Of a stretch of 64,000 bases of DNA, positions 24,261 through 36,531 are shown piece after piece. The translations under genes and the position numbers were made by a program. The stretch's first letter is position 1. Each line of letters starts with the position of its first letter. A model generated the notes under the pieces. The model saw only the letters and a list, made by a program, of their open reading frames with translations. It did not search any database and had not been told where the DNA came from. Source of the stretch: Manduca sexta (taxonomy: Eukaryota > Arthropoda > Insecta > Lepidoptera > Sphingidae); NCBI RefSeq assembly GCF_014839805.1, contig NC_051128.1:11422466-11486465 (forward strand), written 5' to 3'.

Positions 24261-26245
24261 AAATACAAATTATTTGTTTTTGTATTTCATTTTTCCAACA
24301 TTGTTATGGCTGGTTGTATACTTAGGTTCCTTGGCCTGTTTTCGGTTTTGTTAAGAGCTTGAATAATGACGAAAGAAATGACAAAATTGCCAGTACGACG
24401 CCGGTATGCGATGAATTCTTGATGAAGCTGCACAAAATAAATACTATTTTACCGAAACTGGAGTCTCAGTAAAAGCGCAAACTGTCACTAATGTTATTAG
24501 AAATAATATGAGAAATCACCTATCTTATTAAGAGTAAAATTACTATAATTTTAAACATTTTAAAAAGCTGTATTTTAATCTGAACACAAAAATTAAACAG
24601 AAAGTAATATAACGTCGAACGATAGCGTATATTTCAATATATTTTGTCCTTATCTGATTTACATGTTACAAATTTAACTTCCAATTAATTACCCTAATAA
24701 AATAATATTTATTTTCACACTACATTATCTCCAAGCTACAAAACCTTTCCAAATACCTCATCCACACTCCAAAAACTCTAATAATTCCACCATTTCTATC
24801 CCACACCTTTATCACTATTAATATTGTTCTAAATCTATGAATATCCTAACCTGCGTAAAGGTCATCGAAGCAGAAGGGCTGGTTGAAGGTCACAGGGGTA
24901 CAGGTGCCTTAAAAATAGTAAAAAACCCTTTTGAAACTAGTCATTGGGCGCGATAGTCTGGGTCAGCTAGCCTAATATTTGGAGCATTTTTAAAAATAGA
25001 TGTTATATATTTGTTCTTAATTATAACAGTTGGTTTAATTGTCTCAATTTGAATAAATGCTTTCTTTTTTATTATAATGTGTTAGTTTAATAATTTTGAA
25101 TAACTTTAGAAGTTAAATAAATGTTTGCACTTGTGTTTTGTTTTGTTAAGAATTATCTCAACATTGTTTAATAATGTTGTCTTTTTATTATTTTTTTGAG
25201 GTTCGCTGGTTGTGATAGTTATACATTGGTTTTTATTTAGAGTGGTGTTAATAATAACAGATTTTAGATAAGTGTTGTCTTTTTATTCTATGTGTAAGAA
25301 AGTATGTTAAACTTTGTTATAATTTGATTGAAATGCTGAGTATAAGTGTGAGTAAGAGACGATATAACATTACGGTTTTGATTATTTGTTATACCTAAAT
25401 AAATTTTATATCTACGGATGTTACTTATATCAGAAAATAATGTAATTTAGCTGTTAAAACTACGACAAATAATATTTTTTAAACCATATAAAAACAGATT
25501 TTAATAATGAAAAAAACAATTACTGTTTATTTCATTTGCATTAAAAGCGATGGCAAGAAAATTAAAATACTTTTTAAATCTTCAAAATCCGAACGACTCC
25601 ACCTTTAAAAATTAATAATATTTTAAATAACTATTTACAACAATTCCAATTATATTAAATGCTCTTTATTGAATATACTCGTAATTATGTAATTATAATT
25701 TATTACAAAAACATTACATTAATTAATCATTAAATAACATTAATATTTTTAATAAGTGCATCTATGTAAACAACTGGATGGGCAGACGTGGCGTTGCATT
25801 AGATTGATACGGCGGGTTGACGGCCGAGCGCCCTTGTTAGACAAAGGACAAATCGACTAACTCGGATACCGATGCACAGAGTACGACGCAGATGAGTCAT
25901 GAAGGCAACCCTATTTATAGTTATTTGTAGTATGATTGTACAGCCCTGTTTCTATGGCAAACTTGTAAGCCGTAGCCGGTTTGTCTGTTACAAGGCTTGT
26001 TTTGGAAAATATGCTTTCAAAGAAAATGTCTGAGCACTTTTACGCAAATAATTGGAAGGCCAGAATTGTTAAATAATATTTACCATTGAAAGTTTAGTTT
26101 TAAATTATTTTTGACGTGTAAGTTTTATTGTTTGGCTGTGGCATTGATTATCCCTTACAGGAGATATACTTATTCATGGTCTGTAAAAAATATATAGGAG
26201 TTCACTTCCGCAAGTTTTTCTGTCTAAACAATTACGATAGGTAAC
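24261..26245. other. AT-rich non-coding stretch
   Basis: Two AAGGTCA-type sites near 24860-24890. The remainder is AT-rich. No gene or repeat family recognised. Confidence 0.4.
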
Positions 26246-26395
26246 CTGCTACTTTTGAAGCTTGCAGAACTTGCGGCAATTCGCGTGTGTATGTACTATT
26301 CACTGACGTATATTACTATTGAAATATTGCCGGTAGTGAGGACGCATGTGGAAGTTATTGCGCAATATATTGCTGCAAGAACTGGCTAATATAAA
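26246..26395. repeat. Repeat F copy
   Basis: Shares AACTTGCGGCAATTCGCGTG followed by TGTATG, and TATTGCTGCAAGAACTGGCT followed by AATATAAACAT, with 56083-56215. The first block also resembles 45826-45895. Class unknown. Confidence 0.5.
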
Positions 26396-26489
26396 CATAG
26401 CACTAAGCTGTTTATGGACAGTAATGTGACGCATTTTCTTTTTCGAATTCTGCGAAGTCTCGCAACTAATACCTGAGATGCATTCACAC

Positions 26490-26722
26490 ATTACGACTTT
26501 ATCCCTGAAGGGGTCGACAGAGGTAAAAGCAGAGCACGCACTTTTTGGCAAATGTGTTCCGTCCCATGCTGTATAGGGGGCGAGCCTATCGCTATATCGG
26601 GCACAAATTCCTCCCGGCTGATAGTGAGCAGAACAACCCAAATATTACTTAGCCCGACCTGGGTTTCGGACCCGAAGATTGAGATCAGAGGCCGTACCAC
26701 ACAATACACGCCATTGAGGCAG
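26490..26722 (-). repeat. SINE-A copy, near full length
   Basis: On the plus strand it reads tail to head: TTATCCCTGAAGGGGTCGAC, GTTCCGTCCCATGCTGTATA, GGGGGCGAGCCTATCGCTAT, GCCCGACCTGGGTTTCGGAC (decayed B box) and GCCATTGAGGCAG (A-box side). Frames on both strands here are incidental to the SINE. Confidence 0.8.
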
Positions 26723-26799
26723 CAACGTCATGTATTTTTATAATACTACGAATGTATATTGCGGCTCGAAGGACCATAACTAAAATGTCTTTGTGGGTC

Positions 26800-26960
26800 A
26801 TGCAAAAATGGGTCTAGAGACAGCTGTAGAGAGAAAGTCCTGAATTCGATTCCCAGGCTGGATACATAACACTTAGGTTTTATAATAGCAATTTTCTCGG
26901 GTCTGCATAGAGATTGATATCAGATACGTGATCTTAAAAACGAAGTCAAATCTTCTGCAA
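26800..26960 (+). repeat. tRNA-like SINE (SINE-E type), decayed
   Basis: GTCCTGAATTCGATTCCCAG followed by GCTGGATAC is a B-box region like that at 33.85 kb (GGGTTCGATTTCCAGGCC). The rest is poorly conserved. Confidence 0.45.
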
Positions 26961-27448
26961 CATACTTTAAATGTTTTCTATATTTGAGTGGTATAAGTGA
27001 ATGGAATGGAATGAGAAGAATTATTTAAATGTGTTATCAGAAATTAAAGGAATCTAAACAGATACGATAAACGTTTTTTTATAAAATCAGTGAACTGTCC
27101 TGTCTGCATCCCTCGTATTTATTCTATGCTCGTGCATTCTACACACACACGGTTGACGTGCGCCCGCGCAGCTTTGTAGACCATCTTTGTTTGGGATACT
27201 GGAGTTTGGGTTTTAGTCAATATTTTTTAGTATACACTACGATGTTTCTGTTAGGTATTTTTAAGTATAATACAGTTTTTAGTGGAATTTATCGTGTTTA
27301 GAATCATCTGTATACATATCACAGCATATTTTGTTTCTGCTTCCAATTTGCCTTTACTGTTATGTCCGCTTCAAGGACGCTGTATTTCTATTACTGGGCA
27401 ATTTGAATAAACATAAGTATAATGACTATACTACATAATGTATATAAC
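26961..27448. other. AT-rich spacer
   Basis: No feature recognised. Confidence 0.35.
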
Positions 27449-27685
27449 TGCCTTGGTGGCTTAGTTGTATTGTGTGCGCGGAGCGACCAATCCGAGGACC
27501 TAGTTTCGAATCCTGGGTCGGGGAAAACGATATTGCATTTTGCTACTCAATATATCCCGGAGTCTAGAATTTGTGCCGATGTGGTGATAAAATCGTCCTC
27601 CAATATAGTATGGAACAGAATACACTTGGAAAATGATAATATGGTTAACCTTTGCCTACTCTTTCGGTAAAAAAGACGCGATATA
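27449..27685 (+). repeat. SINE-A copy, near full length
   Basis: A box TGGCTTAGTTG (27456 onward), B box TAGTTTCGAATCCTGGG (about 27502), body CCCGGAGTCTAGAATTTGTG and GGAACAGAATACACTTGG, tail TTTGCCTACTCTTTCGG then AAGACGCGAT. The 82-codon frame over it is incidental. Confidence 0.75.
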
Positions 27686-27881
27686 ATCGTATTAAACGAC
27701 CGCGTGCTTACGTATATTGTAAGACTTGTCACTATCGGAGCTAGTCATTTTCGTCAGCAGAAGTTGGGGAAATCCTATGTTCGGAACAAACAATTTTTGC
27801 CTAGAATAAGTAATTTAAAGAATAGCATAAAAATAAGTGATCGAGTTTTCCTGCTCTGGCTGAATAGGTTTGGTTTTGCAT

Positions 27882-28039
27882 CCGTGGCGAAGTCCATATA
27901 ATCCGATATTTGCTTCCCACTATGAAGTGTTTCGGTAGAATCTAGATATCGTTAGAACACTTGCAGAATGTATTTATGCATATTAGTCCCTATATGTTGT
28001 GTCTGATTCCCTTTCAGAAAATTATACCTTTCGCTACTG
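27882..28039 (+). mobile_element. MITE-1 copy, isolated from the 3-12 kb group
   Basis: CCGTGGCGAAGTCCATATAA, GGTAGAATCTAGATATCGTT, AGAACACTTGCAGAATG, and an end at TTTCGCTACTG. Family assignment is clear despite divergence. Confidence 0.75.
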
Positions 28040-31000
28040 CATTGTATCCAGTTGCAACATCTTGTATTACATGAGATCGAGCTGGCAAATTTCAGCCACA
28101 TCTTTGCCTACCCTTAAAAATTTAAAACTTGAACCTATGTTAAAATATTTTTTTATTCCAATGAAATATTTACCAAGTTACAATAATATATTACTTTAGC
28201 TATGAATTTTAAATCAATTCTGCGGTCGACTAGGTCCATCTATGGTAACTTTCGATTGTATTCTAAATTAATGTCTAGTCTTTTTACTCGCCAGCGAACT
28301 TTCGATAGCTTCTAATATAAAAAGGTTATATGTGAGTAAAGGGTTTGGAACGTCTACATTTTAAAATATTGCATTTATATATATTCAATATAAAAATAAA
28401 TCTTTATGTCCCTTAATCACGCCATAACATTTCCATTTGTTTTTTTTGGTTTTTACAAAAAGAAAAAATAAGATTATTGCTCAAAATAATAGTTTCAGAA
28501 AACTTAACAACAAATTAACTTTGTACATTTGATGAATATGAATTTAGAAATGTCACTTTAGTTGCCAAATGGGATCAAATTTAATATTCATAGCTAAGAC
28601 AGGACAAAGTCTCTCAGGTCAGGAAGCTTTGCATAACAAAATTACATCTATCCTTATAAAAGTTATTACACTATATTTTCTAAATAAAAACGATTAATTA
28701 GAGCTCTACTATTTTTATATTAGAAGGGCTCTATTATTTTTCTTTTGACGAACATGACTAAAATAAATAAAAGGGAAAGAATTGGCTTCACTCACCAATC
28801 ACTTTATATTCTACCGAGTGTCTATTTGGGCGATAATGCATCCTATGTCTTGCAGAATTTCCTTAGTCTTAAAATATATGTCCTGTGCTCAGAATTAAAT
28901 TATCAACACTACCTTTATTTACCATGACTCGTAAATATGTAAAAAAACTTATGCACGTGATAAATAACGTGACTACACACAGATAAATACGTTTTACAAA
29001 TTGTAAACACACACATGGATATTGATGCCAAAACATTTTATTGGCCAACGCTCCTAGTGCAAGTTTGTTGAGGCAGATCTGTCTGTTTGTCAATACTAGT
29101 ATGGGAACCTAATGTTAGTAACTGTGATATCAATTGAGGCTCCATGTCTTTTACCTAAAACGGCACATATTCTTTTTTACTTATCCGAATAAAGTAATTT
29201 ACTATTTAATAGATAAAGCAGTCTATCAAAGTGGAAATAATTTAAATTTTTGTAAAGATAGACATTATTTCTCTTTTAAAATTAGTGGAAGTTGTAATTT
29301 TAGGTTTATTTTTGGGTAAACAGTTTATGACTGCCATCGTGACGTCAGCGCCATTACTGAGCGAGCGTATGAGAGAGATAGCCTGATGTTTGCACTACGC
29401 GCCCGCTATTTTATTCATTCAAATATTTATAGAGTTTAATTATGTTTGAGCCTGTTCATTGTATTTTTTCTATCACCGTTTGGACCTATATCTAAAATTT
29501 AAAGATGTATTCTACACACATTCTTTCACGTTGATACTAATTTAACTATATTATGGCCAGATTGTCTCATTAGTCTGATAGCGCCGTACGTTGGTCATCA
29601 TTAATGCGTTCCAGAGTCGGTTCACTGCGGCCTTGGATATGATGGTCACAGAGCAGTGAATAATGGTATATCCCACGAGTTGTCATTATTATGCTGGCCT
29701 GTTTTACTAGATATACATCAGCACACTAAAAAAATCGATTTATTAGAACGATACTTTAATCCTTCCAGCAAAATGTTACTCTTATCTTCTTCGATAGTAC
29801 GTATTAATTCGATAAGTGCATAATATCTCCCTTTCCAGCTCTTTCTGCTATTTGGTGATTTTATTTCTAGCACCAGCTTTCATCCTTCTTCGTGTTGCCT
29901 GAAATAAAATAATAAATTTTATTATTGATTTTAATTTTCAACATTTAAGATGGTAGAACTATTTCGTAATCACTTCTTTGCAATTGAATGAGTCAGGTCA
30001 ACTGGAATGATACCATTTTCTCGCGTAATCATCGTGAAAGAAAAGCTTGTACTACGTGTGTTCGAGAAATTCAGAGCCCTACAAACCTATGCCTATAACA
30101 ATCATATTTTCAAACTAAGAGTGACAGTGAACCTCTTTCTGTCATTGTTGGTTAGTAGCGCTACTTGCATGAACGTGAAACAAAATGAGTCCTAAAATTT
30201 CAGGTAACGTGTACCGTGACGAAACTCTATCATATACTCATCATCACTCATACTATCATATAATCGTCATGCCCACTTTATATACTTGTTTACTTCTTGC
30301 AAATAAATTTTTTGTCTAAGTGCTAATTAATCCTTTAGCTCGATCATATGCAGATGTATAAACAATGTAACAGTGTGTGTGGGTTCACTCACTTTCCGAA
30401 TTAACCGCGGTCAAGGACCTGGCTAGGATGATACACTATGAACATTTTTTAGCAAACACATGCAAAAAATGCACACGTTGACTAATTTGTATGTGTGCTC
30501 TCAAGATTCTGTTGGGTAAGGTTTAATGCGCAGTAGCGTTTAGGTATTGGTATTACTAAATAAATATGTCTCTATATATGTTTGTTGTATTATGTTTTTA
30601 AGTTCTTTGGCAAGTTAAGTGAGGACGAGACCTTCGGCTACTGTTTGATTTTGTGAGTTTTAAATAGCGTTGGGATAGAAGTAATATATCGGGAGCAGTG
30701 GTCAGGTACTGAATAAATCTTCATGTAGCGTCAACCTTTGTCGGGCTCTGCCGTACTAGTTTGTCTAAAAATTATAACAGCTCTATAGAGTGATGTTCTC
30801 CATTCATAAAGTCTAAGTAGTTGAATAAAACGTGTGGTCCTATGGCACGTCCGTTTGGCTTAAGATTTTTAGTTAGAATCTTTTCTGGATCGCAGTTACA
30901 GTCAATCGCCCATCATCAGTTAGTAATGAGAGGAAATCATAACATAGAAATTGTAAAGTATAGGTCCTCGCCCCTTATATAATATATGAACGATCTTGTT

Positions 31001-31365
31001 AGACTTCTTTGTAGTAAAAAAAACTAGCAGCCCTTTGTAAAATTCGATATTTATCTAGCCGACAAAATTAAAAACTAGAAATTAGAAAAAACGGTGTAGT
31101 ATCATAAAGTATAATATATTTTAAAGTGCTGGAAGAAGTTATTTATTTATAGATTGTTGTAACACTTGCCATCACGCTAGTTACTCAAGAACAAACCCCA
31201 CTTTCATAGATAACCTAGTCCCCAAATGTTTTCCATCCGCCAAACTTGTAAAAATAACTCAGACTGTTGCCAAAAGTTATTCTAATTTACACCGAAGACC
31301 GCTTTCTTAAAGCTCAATGTATCTATCGTGAAATGTAGAGATAAATCACCTTATTATTAGACCCG
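28040..31365. other. Non-coding stretch
   Basis: TGACGTCA (29340-29347) sits beside GCGAGCGTATGAGAGAGATA. Frames of 60-78 codons are scattered without domains. No repeat family recognised. Confidence 0.35.
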
Positions 31366-31425
31366 TGACCTGTTCTAACCCGACCTATTTGTCTAGACCT
31401 TGACTCTATCGCTCCAGTTACTACG
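31366..31425 (+). promoter_or_regulatory. Nuclear-receptor-like module M1
   Basis: GTGACCTGTTCTAACCCGAC then GTCTAGACCTTGACTCTATC. The TGACCT and GACCTTGA half-sites are ordered as in modules M3 and M5. Function inferred from motifs only. Confidence 0.3.
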
Positions 31426-31445
31426 TTTACTCTACGTAGAGTAAA
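31426..31445. repeat. Perfect 20 bp palindrome
   Basis: TTTACTCTACGTAGAGTAAA is its own reverse complement over all 20 bases, directly abutting module M1. It could be a dimeric protein binding site. Confidence 0.75.
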
Positions 31446-32383
31446 AATAAATTTGTATGCGGACGATAAATTATATAGCGAGCGAAGAAAAGTCTACTTT
31501 TGCTTTATTGACTTAATTCTACGAATAATAACGTAAAAGTTATATAACAACTGTTCTTTACTATTATATAGAGAGAGGTAACTAATGTATTAGTTGACAG
31601 CGATTACGTAGATTACTAAGTAATTGCCCAGCGCACTTCCGTCCCGTACTTAGATATGGCCATAAGATAAAAATTAAATTTAGATATTTCATATATACAA
31701 TTTTTATTAATGGGAGAGTCGAGAATCCAATCTATTGGTTTTAAAACTATTTAATAATATTCTAACAGATAATCTCATCCTTATATACAAATGCTATAAG
31801 TTACCATAATATAAGAATCTGATTAACGATACAAAACTTCCAAAGTAAACACACAAATGTAGAGTCAACGTTCTATAAATGTTTCAACAAAATTCGATAC
31901 AAAACAGAAACACGCTCTATTTATCTGGTGGCCTTGAACCTGATTTTCTATTACTGCGCAGTGTTTTTTCATACAGATTGACATTTTTCCTCTTACTTAT
32001 TAATATTTGTACTTTGACTGATTTATATTGTCTCTTAATCTATATTTTACTTGAATCTAAATGTATATGGTTTTTAAATTTAGCCATAGAGTTCAGTTTG
32101 AAAACTCGCAAGTGAGTTATTATTTGAAGCAATCGGCATTGCCATAAATAACCACAATACCTGAAAAACAATAGTTTTATGCTTTAATTAAATTTAAAAG
32201 TATTTACCGGAAAACTCGCTTTCTATTTGAAACAAAATAAACATTCTATAAGCTGTTACATCGCGTGAGTTTTATGGGATAGAGCTATTTACCTCAATTA
32301 AACTGATAGATATTTACACCGTGGCTTTACCACATTAAAATCGTCTGAACTAAAGCGACATAATCAATCATGTGATCAAAACA
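31446..32383. other. AT-rich spacer
   Basis: A 78-codon frame at 31879-32115 has hydrophobic runs but no recognised domain. Nothing else seen. Confidence 0.35.
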
Positions 32384-32450
32384 TGACCTTGATATTTCAT
32401 CTCTAGACGTTGACCCGACTCTACCCGTTGTCAATAGAGTGACGTCACGC
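32384..32450 (+). promoter_or_regulatory. Nuclear-receptor-like module M2 with CRE
   Basis: TGACCTTGA (32384-32392) is a perfect FTZ-F1/ERR-type site, followed by GTTGACCCGACTCTACCC and the CRE TGACGTCA (32440-32447). Confidence 0.35.
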
Positions 32451-32870
32451 GCATGAAATTATTTTCTATCAAGATGAGCTTTATTGTCGTTTGGCCTTGA
32501 GGACGAAATAAAGATGCTTTTAAAACAAGTACTAGTATATTTTTCTTTGTTGTTTTTAGTAGAGATTTTTAAACAGAGCAAAAGGACAATGCCCAAAACC
32601 AGGCTATCTTTGCGTCAGTCATGCGTCTCAACCAAATATCCACAAAAAATCACCATTTTAATTATTACTTTATTTATATTTATTTCAGTCATAAGCGAAT
32701 GGGGGTTTAAAAGATATGAAAAAAGTTGTTTAATTGTTGCAAATAAAACATCCGATAATTTACTGCCAATATGGCGAAATGATACCAATTTATAACAAAT
32801 TCCCTTCTTAGATGGAATAAAAAGTAATTATGTACAAAAAATGTGCTTGTACTTGAATTTATAATATATG
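32451..32870. other. Spacer with a 103-codon frame
   Basis: The plus-strand frame at 32484-32795 has hydrophobic and basic stretches and no recognised family. I do not call it a gene. Confidence 0.3.
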
Positions 32871-32929
32871 TATATTATTTTATAATAATATATTTATTCA
32901 TCTCAAATATATTGTTATAAAATAATATA
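32871..32929. repeat. AT-rich 24 bp inverted repeat, 11-nt loop
   Basis: Arms 32871-32894 and 32906-32929 pair at 23 of 24 positions. All arm bases except one are A or T. This could be a cruciform-prone site or a decayed transposon end. Confidence 0.7.
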
Positions 32930-33847
32930 TTTTACTTCATAATTATGGCCAAGCTCCAAATAGCTGGAAAAAAAGAGAAAATATTAATCGTTCCAAAAAC
33001 AAACAAATGGTGACTTGTACTTGCATTGACAGAAATACTAAAGTCAGCTAAAACATGTCTGGACTTTTATTTTTAAATTATGAATATATGGGTAGAGATT
33101 TTTATTCCACTGGCAACTGAAATGAATGACATTTTGACATTTCAGATTTGTTTGAATGTTAAATAATTAAAATATTATAATATTTATCTTATTCAAGATC
33201 GGAGTGTTTTTCTTATGTATTTTAATGTTGAGTCGAGAAATCCTCTGTTAAAAAACAACGTGTATAGTGTGTGTTTCGAACTTTGAGACGGAAGGCTTCT
33301 AGTTAGCAACACAATGTCGTCTAGCACCTAGACCCAGGACAGTTAATCGAGACGGCATATCCCGGCGGTGTATTAACTGCACCTTTGCGGTGCCACAGCA
33401 ACGACACGTATATTTCTTGGATGAGCTGTCCAGTTTGTAAGTTTTGTAGATTATTATTAACATACCCACAATGTGGGAAAAATCTTGTCAAAGTTAAAGA
33501 AAACAGTTTAACAATAATAATAATCTGAACATGTTTACTCAACTTCTACATTCTATTTTAGGTTTCAAGGCGGGAATGAGTTTGTGCTGCTTGTTGGAGA
33601 TCAGCTAATAGAGAGGTTCACAAACAACATGACATGACCCGACTAGCACTGCAAGAAGTCATGCACTCACTTCAGGAGTATATATAAACGTGCTGCAGCT
33701 ATATCAAATTCTTGTTTTTATTTTAGGATGCCAAGAATATATACCTCTATTAAAAATATACATTTATAATATAAAAATATGCATCCGATTTCGTATTTCT
33801 CGTTTTATTTTTCTTTCCCTATGATAATTAACTATTAGCGTAATCAG
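32930..33847. other. Non-coding spacer
   Basis: No gene or recognised repeat. Confidence 0.35.
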
Positions 33848-33990
33848 GCTGTGAAGTGAGTTCCTGGGTTCGATTTCCAGGCCAAGCAACATTTTATCTC
33901 GGTGTTTCTAACATGAGTTGCCTGGGATCGGAATCCTCCAAAGAGGGTTGGCGTCAGGCACAGGCCGGTCATAAACACTAATCTGAATCT
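33848..33990 (+). repeat. tRNA-like SINE (SINE-E)
   Basis: B-box region TCCTGGGTTCGATTTCCAGG, then CCAAGCAACATTTTATCTCG. The CAACATTTTAT continuation recurs near 45415. The A box region is weak. Confidence 0.5.
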
Positions 33991-34699
33991 ATTCTACAAT
34001 ATGTGTTGACGCCATATTGGAGTGAGATAATGGTAGGTGGAATTAAAGATTAGGTAATCCATGTAATAGAATAAGTCGTAAGTCAGAAAAATATATAAGT
34101 ACACAAAAGGTCAGGTAACATAATATGCTCCGTGGAAAAACTAATATTCCGTCATATTATCTTTTTAAGTTTTATTGGAGTTTCGTCTTATCAGATATGT
34201 TAGTACCTATCATCTTATGATGGCAATTAAAGCTACGTGAAAAGAATGTCCAATAATTGCTTATAGCAATAACAAGTAGGTTCTGCAATATTGACCGTAA
34301 TTAGGCACGTAGTTACTTTCTGCCGTACATTATTGCAGTCCATACTTAACCTCAAAATAACTGCGTTATAAAAATTCTGATTACTCCGAACTCCCATCGA
34401 ATATCCAATTGTTTTCAATTTGTATAAGAATTAGGATATATTCCCTATAGTTTAGTGAAGGTTTTGTACAGACGCAAGCGTAGCCCAACTTTCATACAAA
34501 AATGGGCATTCTCCTTTAAGTTACTGTTATTTTAAAATTTTGACTACTTCCAAGAATTAAGAAATAATGTTCGCATTTTAATTACAGTTGACTAATAAAA
34601 TTGAGATATAACAACTTTATACAATGATATACTAATTATAATTGTTTTCTTTTACTGAGATAAACCTTGTGAAAAGTCTTGATACTTGAAATATGTAAT
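33991..34699. other. AT-rich spacer
   Basis: No feature recognised. Confidence 0.35.
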
Positions 34700-34945
34700 T
34701 TTTTAATAGGTGCACAGATAAACGACCCCACTGTACCTGATGGTAAGTGGTGTAGGGTTCCACAAAATGTCGACTGACGAGAGATGATTACCCCTCGGCA
34801 GTCGACACAATTTTGACGGACTGCTGGAATCGCATATACACAGACTGATGCCGGAACGTGACACAGTTACATGGGCCACTATGGCGGGTTTTAACACCTT
34901 GTGTACTGTGGTCGATATCCGGGCTGATAATGTATCCTACCACCA
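34700..34945 (-). repeat. Poly-A retroposon family C, near full length
   Basis: On the plus strand: T-rich edge, ACCCCACTGTACCTGATGGT, the hairpin GTCGACTG...CAGTCGAC (34769-34806), GATGCCGGAACGTGACACAG, GCCACTATGGCGGGTTTTAA and a far end near CCTACCACCAGC. It carries one ATGGCGG site. The 99- and 64-codon frames over it are incidental. Confidence 0.8.
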
Positions 34946-35423
34946 GCTAATTATAATTAATATTTGTTCATCCTACTCTCCATTACACAACCAAAAGATA
35001 CTAACATCTTCTCTGATCTCTATCAGATGTTTACTAAAAAACCTAAAAACAACTTCAGTATTAAGTGACGATCTTACTATCGTAAATTTGAATCAAGGGA
35101 GGAACAGACTTTATAATCTAGTGATCAACGAGCCGACTCTACAATGAGACATTGCGGATTCAATGTCCACACAAACAAATGTTTATATGATGTAGATCTG
35201 AGAGTCAATATCCGTCATATCATATACCGACGACACAAGATTTAAGGCTTTACTCTAAGTGTTAATTGACCCAAAGACCGAAATCCAAAAAACCTCTGAA
35301 AACACAAGCCATAAACACATATAACAATCTGACCTCCATCGCCCAACCGAAAAAACTACATAAACAAATATCCTAATTATGCTAACCTTGTAGCGACGTC
35401 AACGGCCGCTGTTAGCTAGCCAT
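34946..35423. other. Spacer
   Basis: No feature recognised. A C/A-rich stretch at 35260-35390 precedes module M3. Confidence 0.35.
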
Positions 35424-35510
35424 GACCTAGGCCATAGAGACGATAGAGCTGACCTTCTACCGGTCGACGACGCGTGACGTCAGACGAATCTAGCTCGAAT
35501 GTTAGTCACG
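35424..35510 (+). promoter_or_regulatory. Module M3 with TGACCTAGG and CRE
   Basis: ATGACCTAGGCCATAGAGAC, GATAGAGCTGACCTTCTACC and GTGACGTCAGACG (CRE 35475-35482), then GTTAGTCAC. Order and spacing resemble M5 (37008 onward). Confidence 0.4.
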
Positions 35511-35556
35511 AAGCCAAACGGAATATTTTGTTTTTACTAATGCTTTATGAATTATT

Positions 35557-35712
35557 AATGCGAAAGTAACTCTGTTACGCCTGCATGGCTGAATTGGTTT
35601 TAATGAAATTTGGTATAGAGAAAGTTTAAGACCCTGGATAGTATAGGCTACTTTTTATCCCGGAAAAATATATAGCGGGATTTGTATCCCGGCCAGTAGA
35701 GCCGCGACCAAA
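35557..35712 (+). mobile_element. ATGCGAAAG-type non-autonomous element (Lep1/Helitron-like)
   Basis: ATGCGAAAGTAACTCTGTTA, ATGAAATTTGGTATAGAGAA, TAGGCTACTTTTTATCCCGG and GTAGAGCCGCGACC are in the family's usual order. It has no coding capacity. The Helitron class is recalled from literature on Lepidoptera, not shown by ends here. Confidence 0.7.
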
Positions 35713-35885
35713 AACTAATTGTTCCTAAATTATTTCTTGACAATTTTTTTTAAACTTTACACTGATTATACTATAGTACTCTAGGCAAGCCTATATCACG
35801 AAGACCTATAATCTTACTAGAGATATCCACACAGATGAAGATTATGTAAATTTCATGAATATGTAATCACATATTTTTACTATAA

Positions 35886-36158
35886 AATACATACATACAT
35901 ACATACATAACATCACGCATTTTATCCCCGAAAGGGTATGCAGTGGTGCAACTAGGGCACCCACTTTTCGCCAAGTATGTTCCGTCCCATGATGTGATAG
36001 GGGGCGAGCCTATCGCCATATCGGGCACAAATTCCAGACTCCGGGCTGATACTGAGCAGAAAAACCCAAATATCACTTTGCCCGACCCGGGATTCGAACC
36101 CAGGACCTCAGAGTGCTATTGTACCGGACGTGCAATACAACTACGCCACCGAGGCAGT
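35886..36158 (-). repeat. SINE-A copy, full length, with (ATGT)n tail
   Basis: Reads on the minus strand: A box TGGCGTAGTTG, B box GGGTTCGAATCCCGGG (about 36087-36103), body with CCGGAGTCTGGAATTTGTGC and ATCATGGGACGGAACATACT, tail TACCCTTTCGGGGATAAAAT, then (ATGT)n, seen as ACAT repeats at 35888-35908. This is the best reference copy in the window. Confidence 0.9.
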
Positions 36159-36531
36159 CTATAAAATATGTGTTTCTAAAACCTCGACGCTATAACTACT
36201 GCACTGCTTTCCTTAATAATTGCTCGCATTTGAAACTACGTAATATATTTGCTATTTATGTAATAGTTACTACCTTCCTTGTTTCATTTCCGCATTCATC
36301 TTACAACAGCTTCACTGATAGAGAATATCTATATATTTACCTAGGCATTATGTAAAAAAAAAAATATACCAATCATTAAATCGCTTCGTAAACAAGCTAT
36401 AAATAACGTTTGCATAGTTATTTTTACGCAGCGCCAAATAGTATAAACAATCCGACTGACTCTACATTAGCATCCCACTTCTAATTCCAACGAATATACG
36501 CTATTTCCAAACGTTATATAAATCCTAACCA
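36159..36531. other. Spacer
   Basis: No feature recognised. Confidence 0.35.

Noticed and set aside
26300..26641. 113-codon minus-strand frame as a gene
   Set aside because: Most of it lies in a SINE-A copy.
34848..35147. 99-codon plus-strand frame as a gene
   Set aside because: Its first third is family C read on the opposite strand; the remainder has no domain.
35888..35908. Independent ACAT microsatellite
   Set aside because: It abuts the SINE-A 3' end and is better explained as that element's tail.
36080..36157. Functional tRNA gene
   Set aside because: A and B boxes are present, but the sequence continues into a repeated SINE body and tail found elsewhere in the window.
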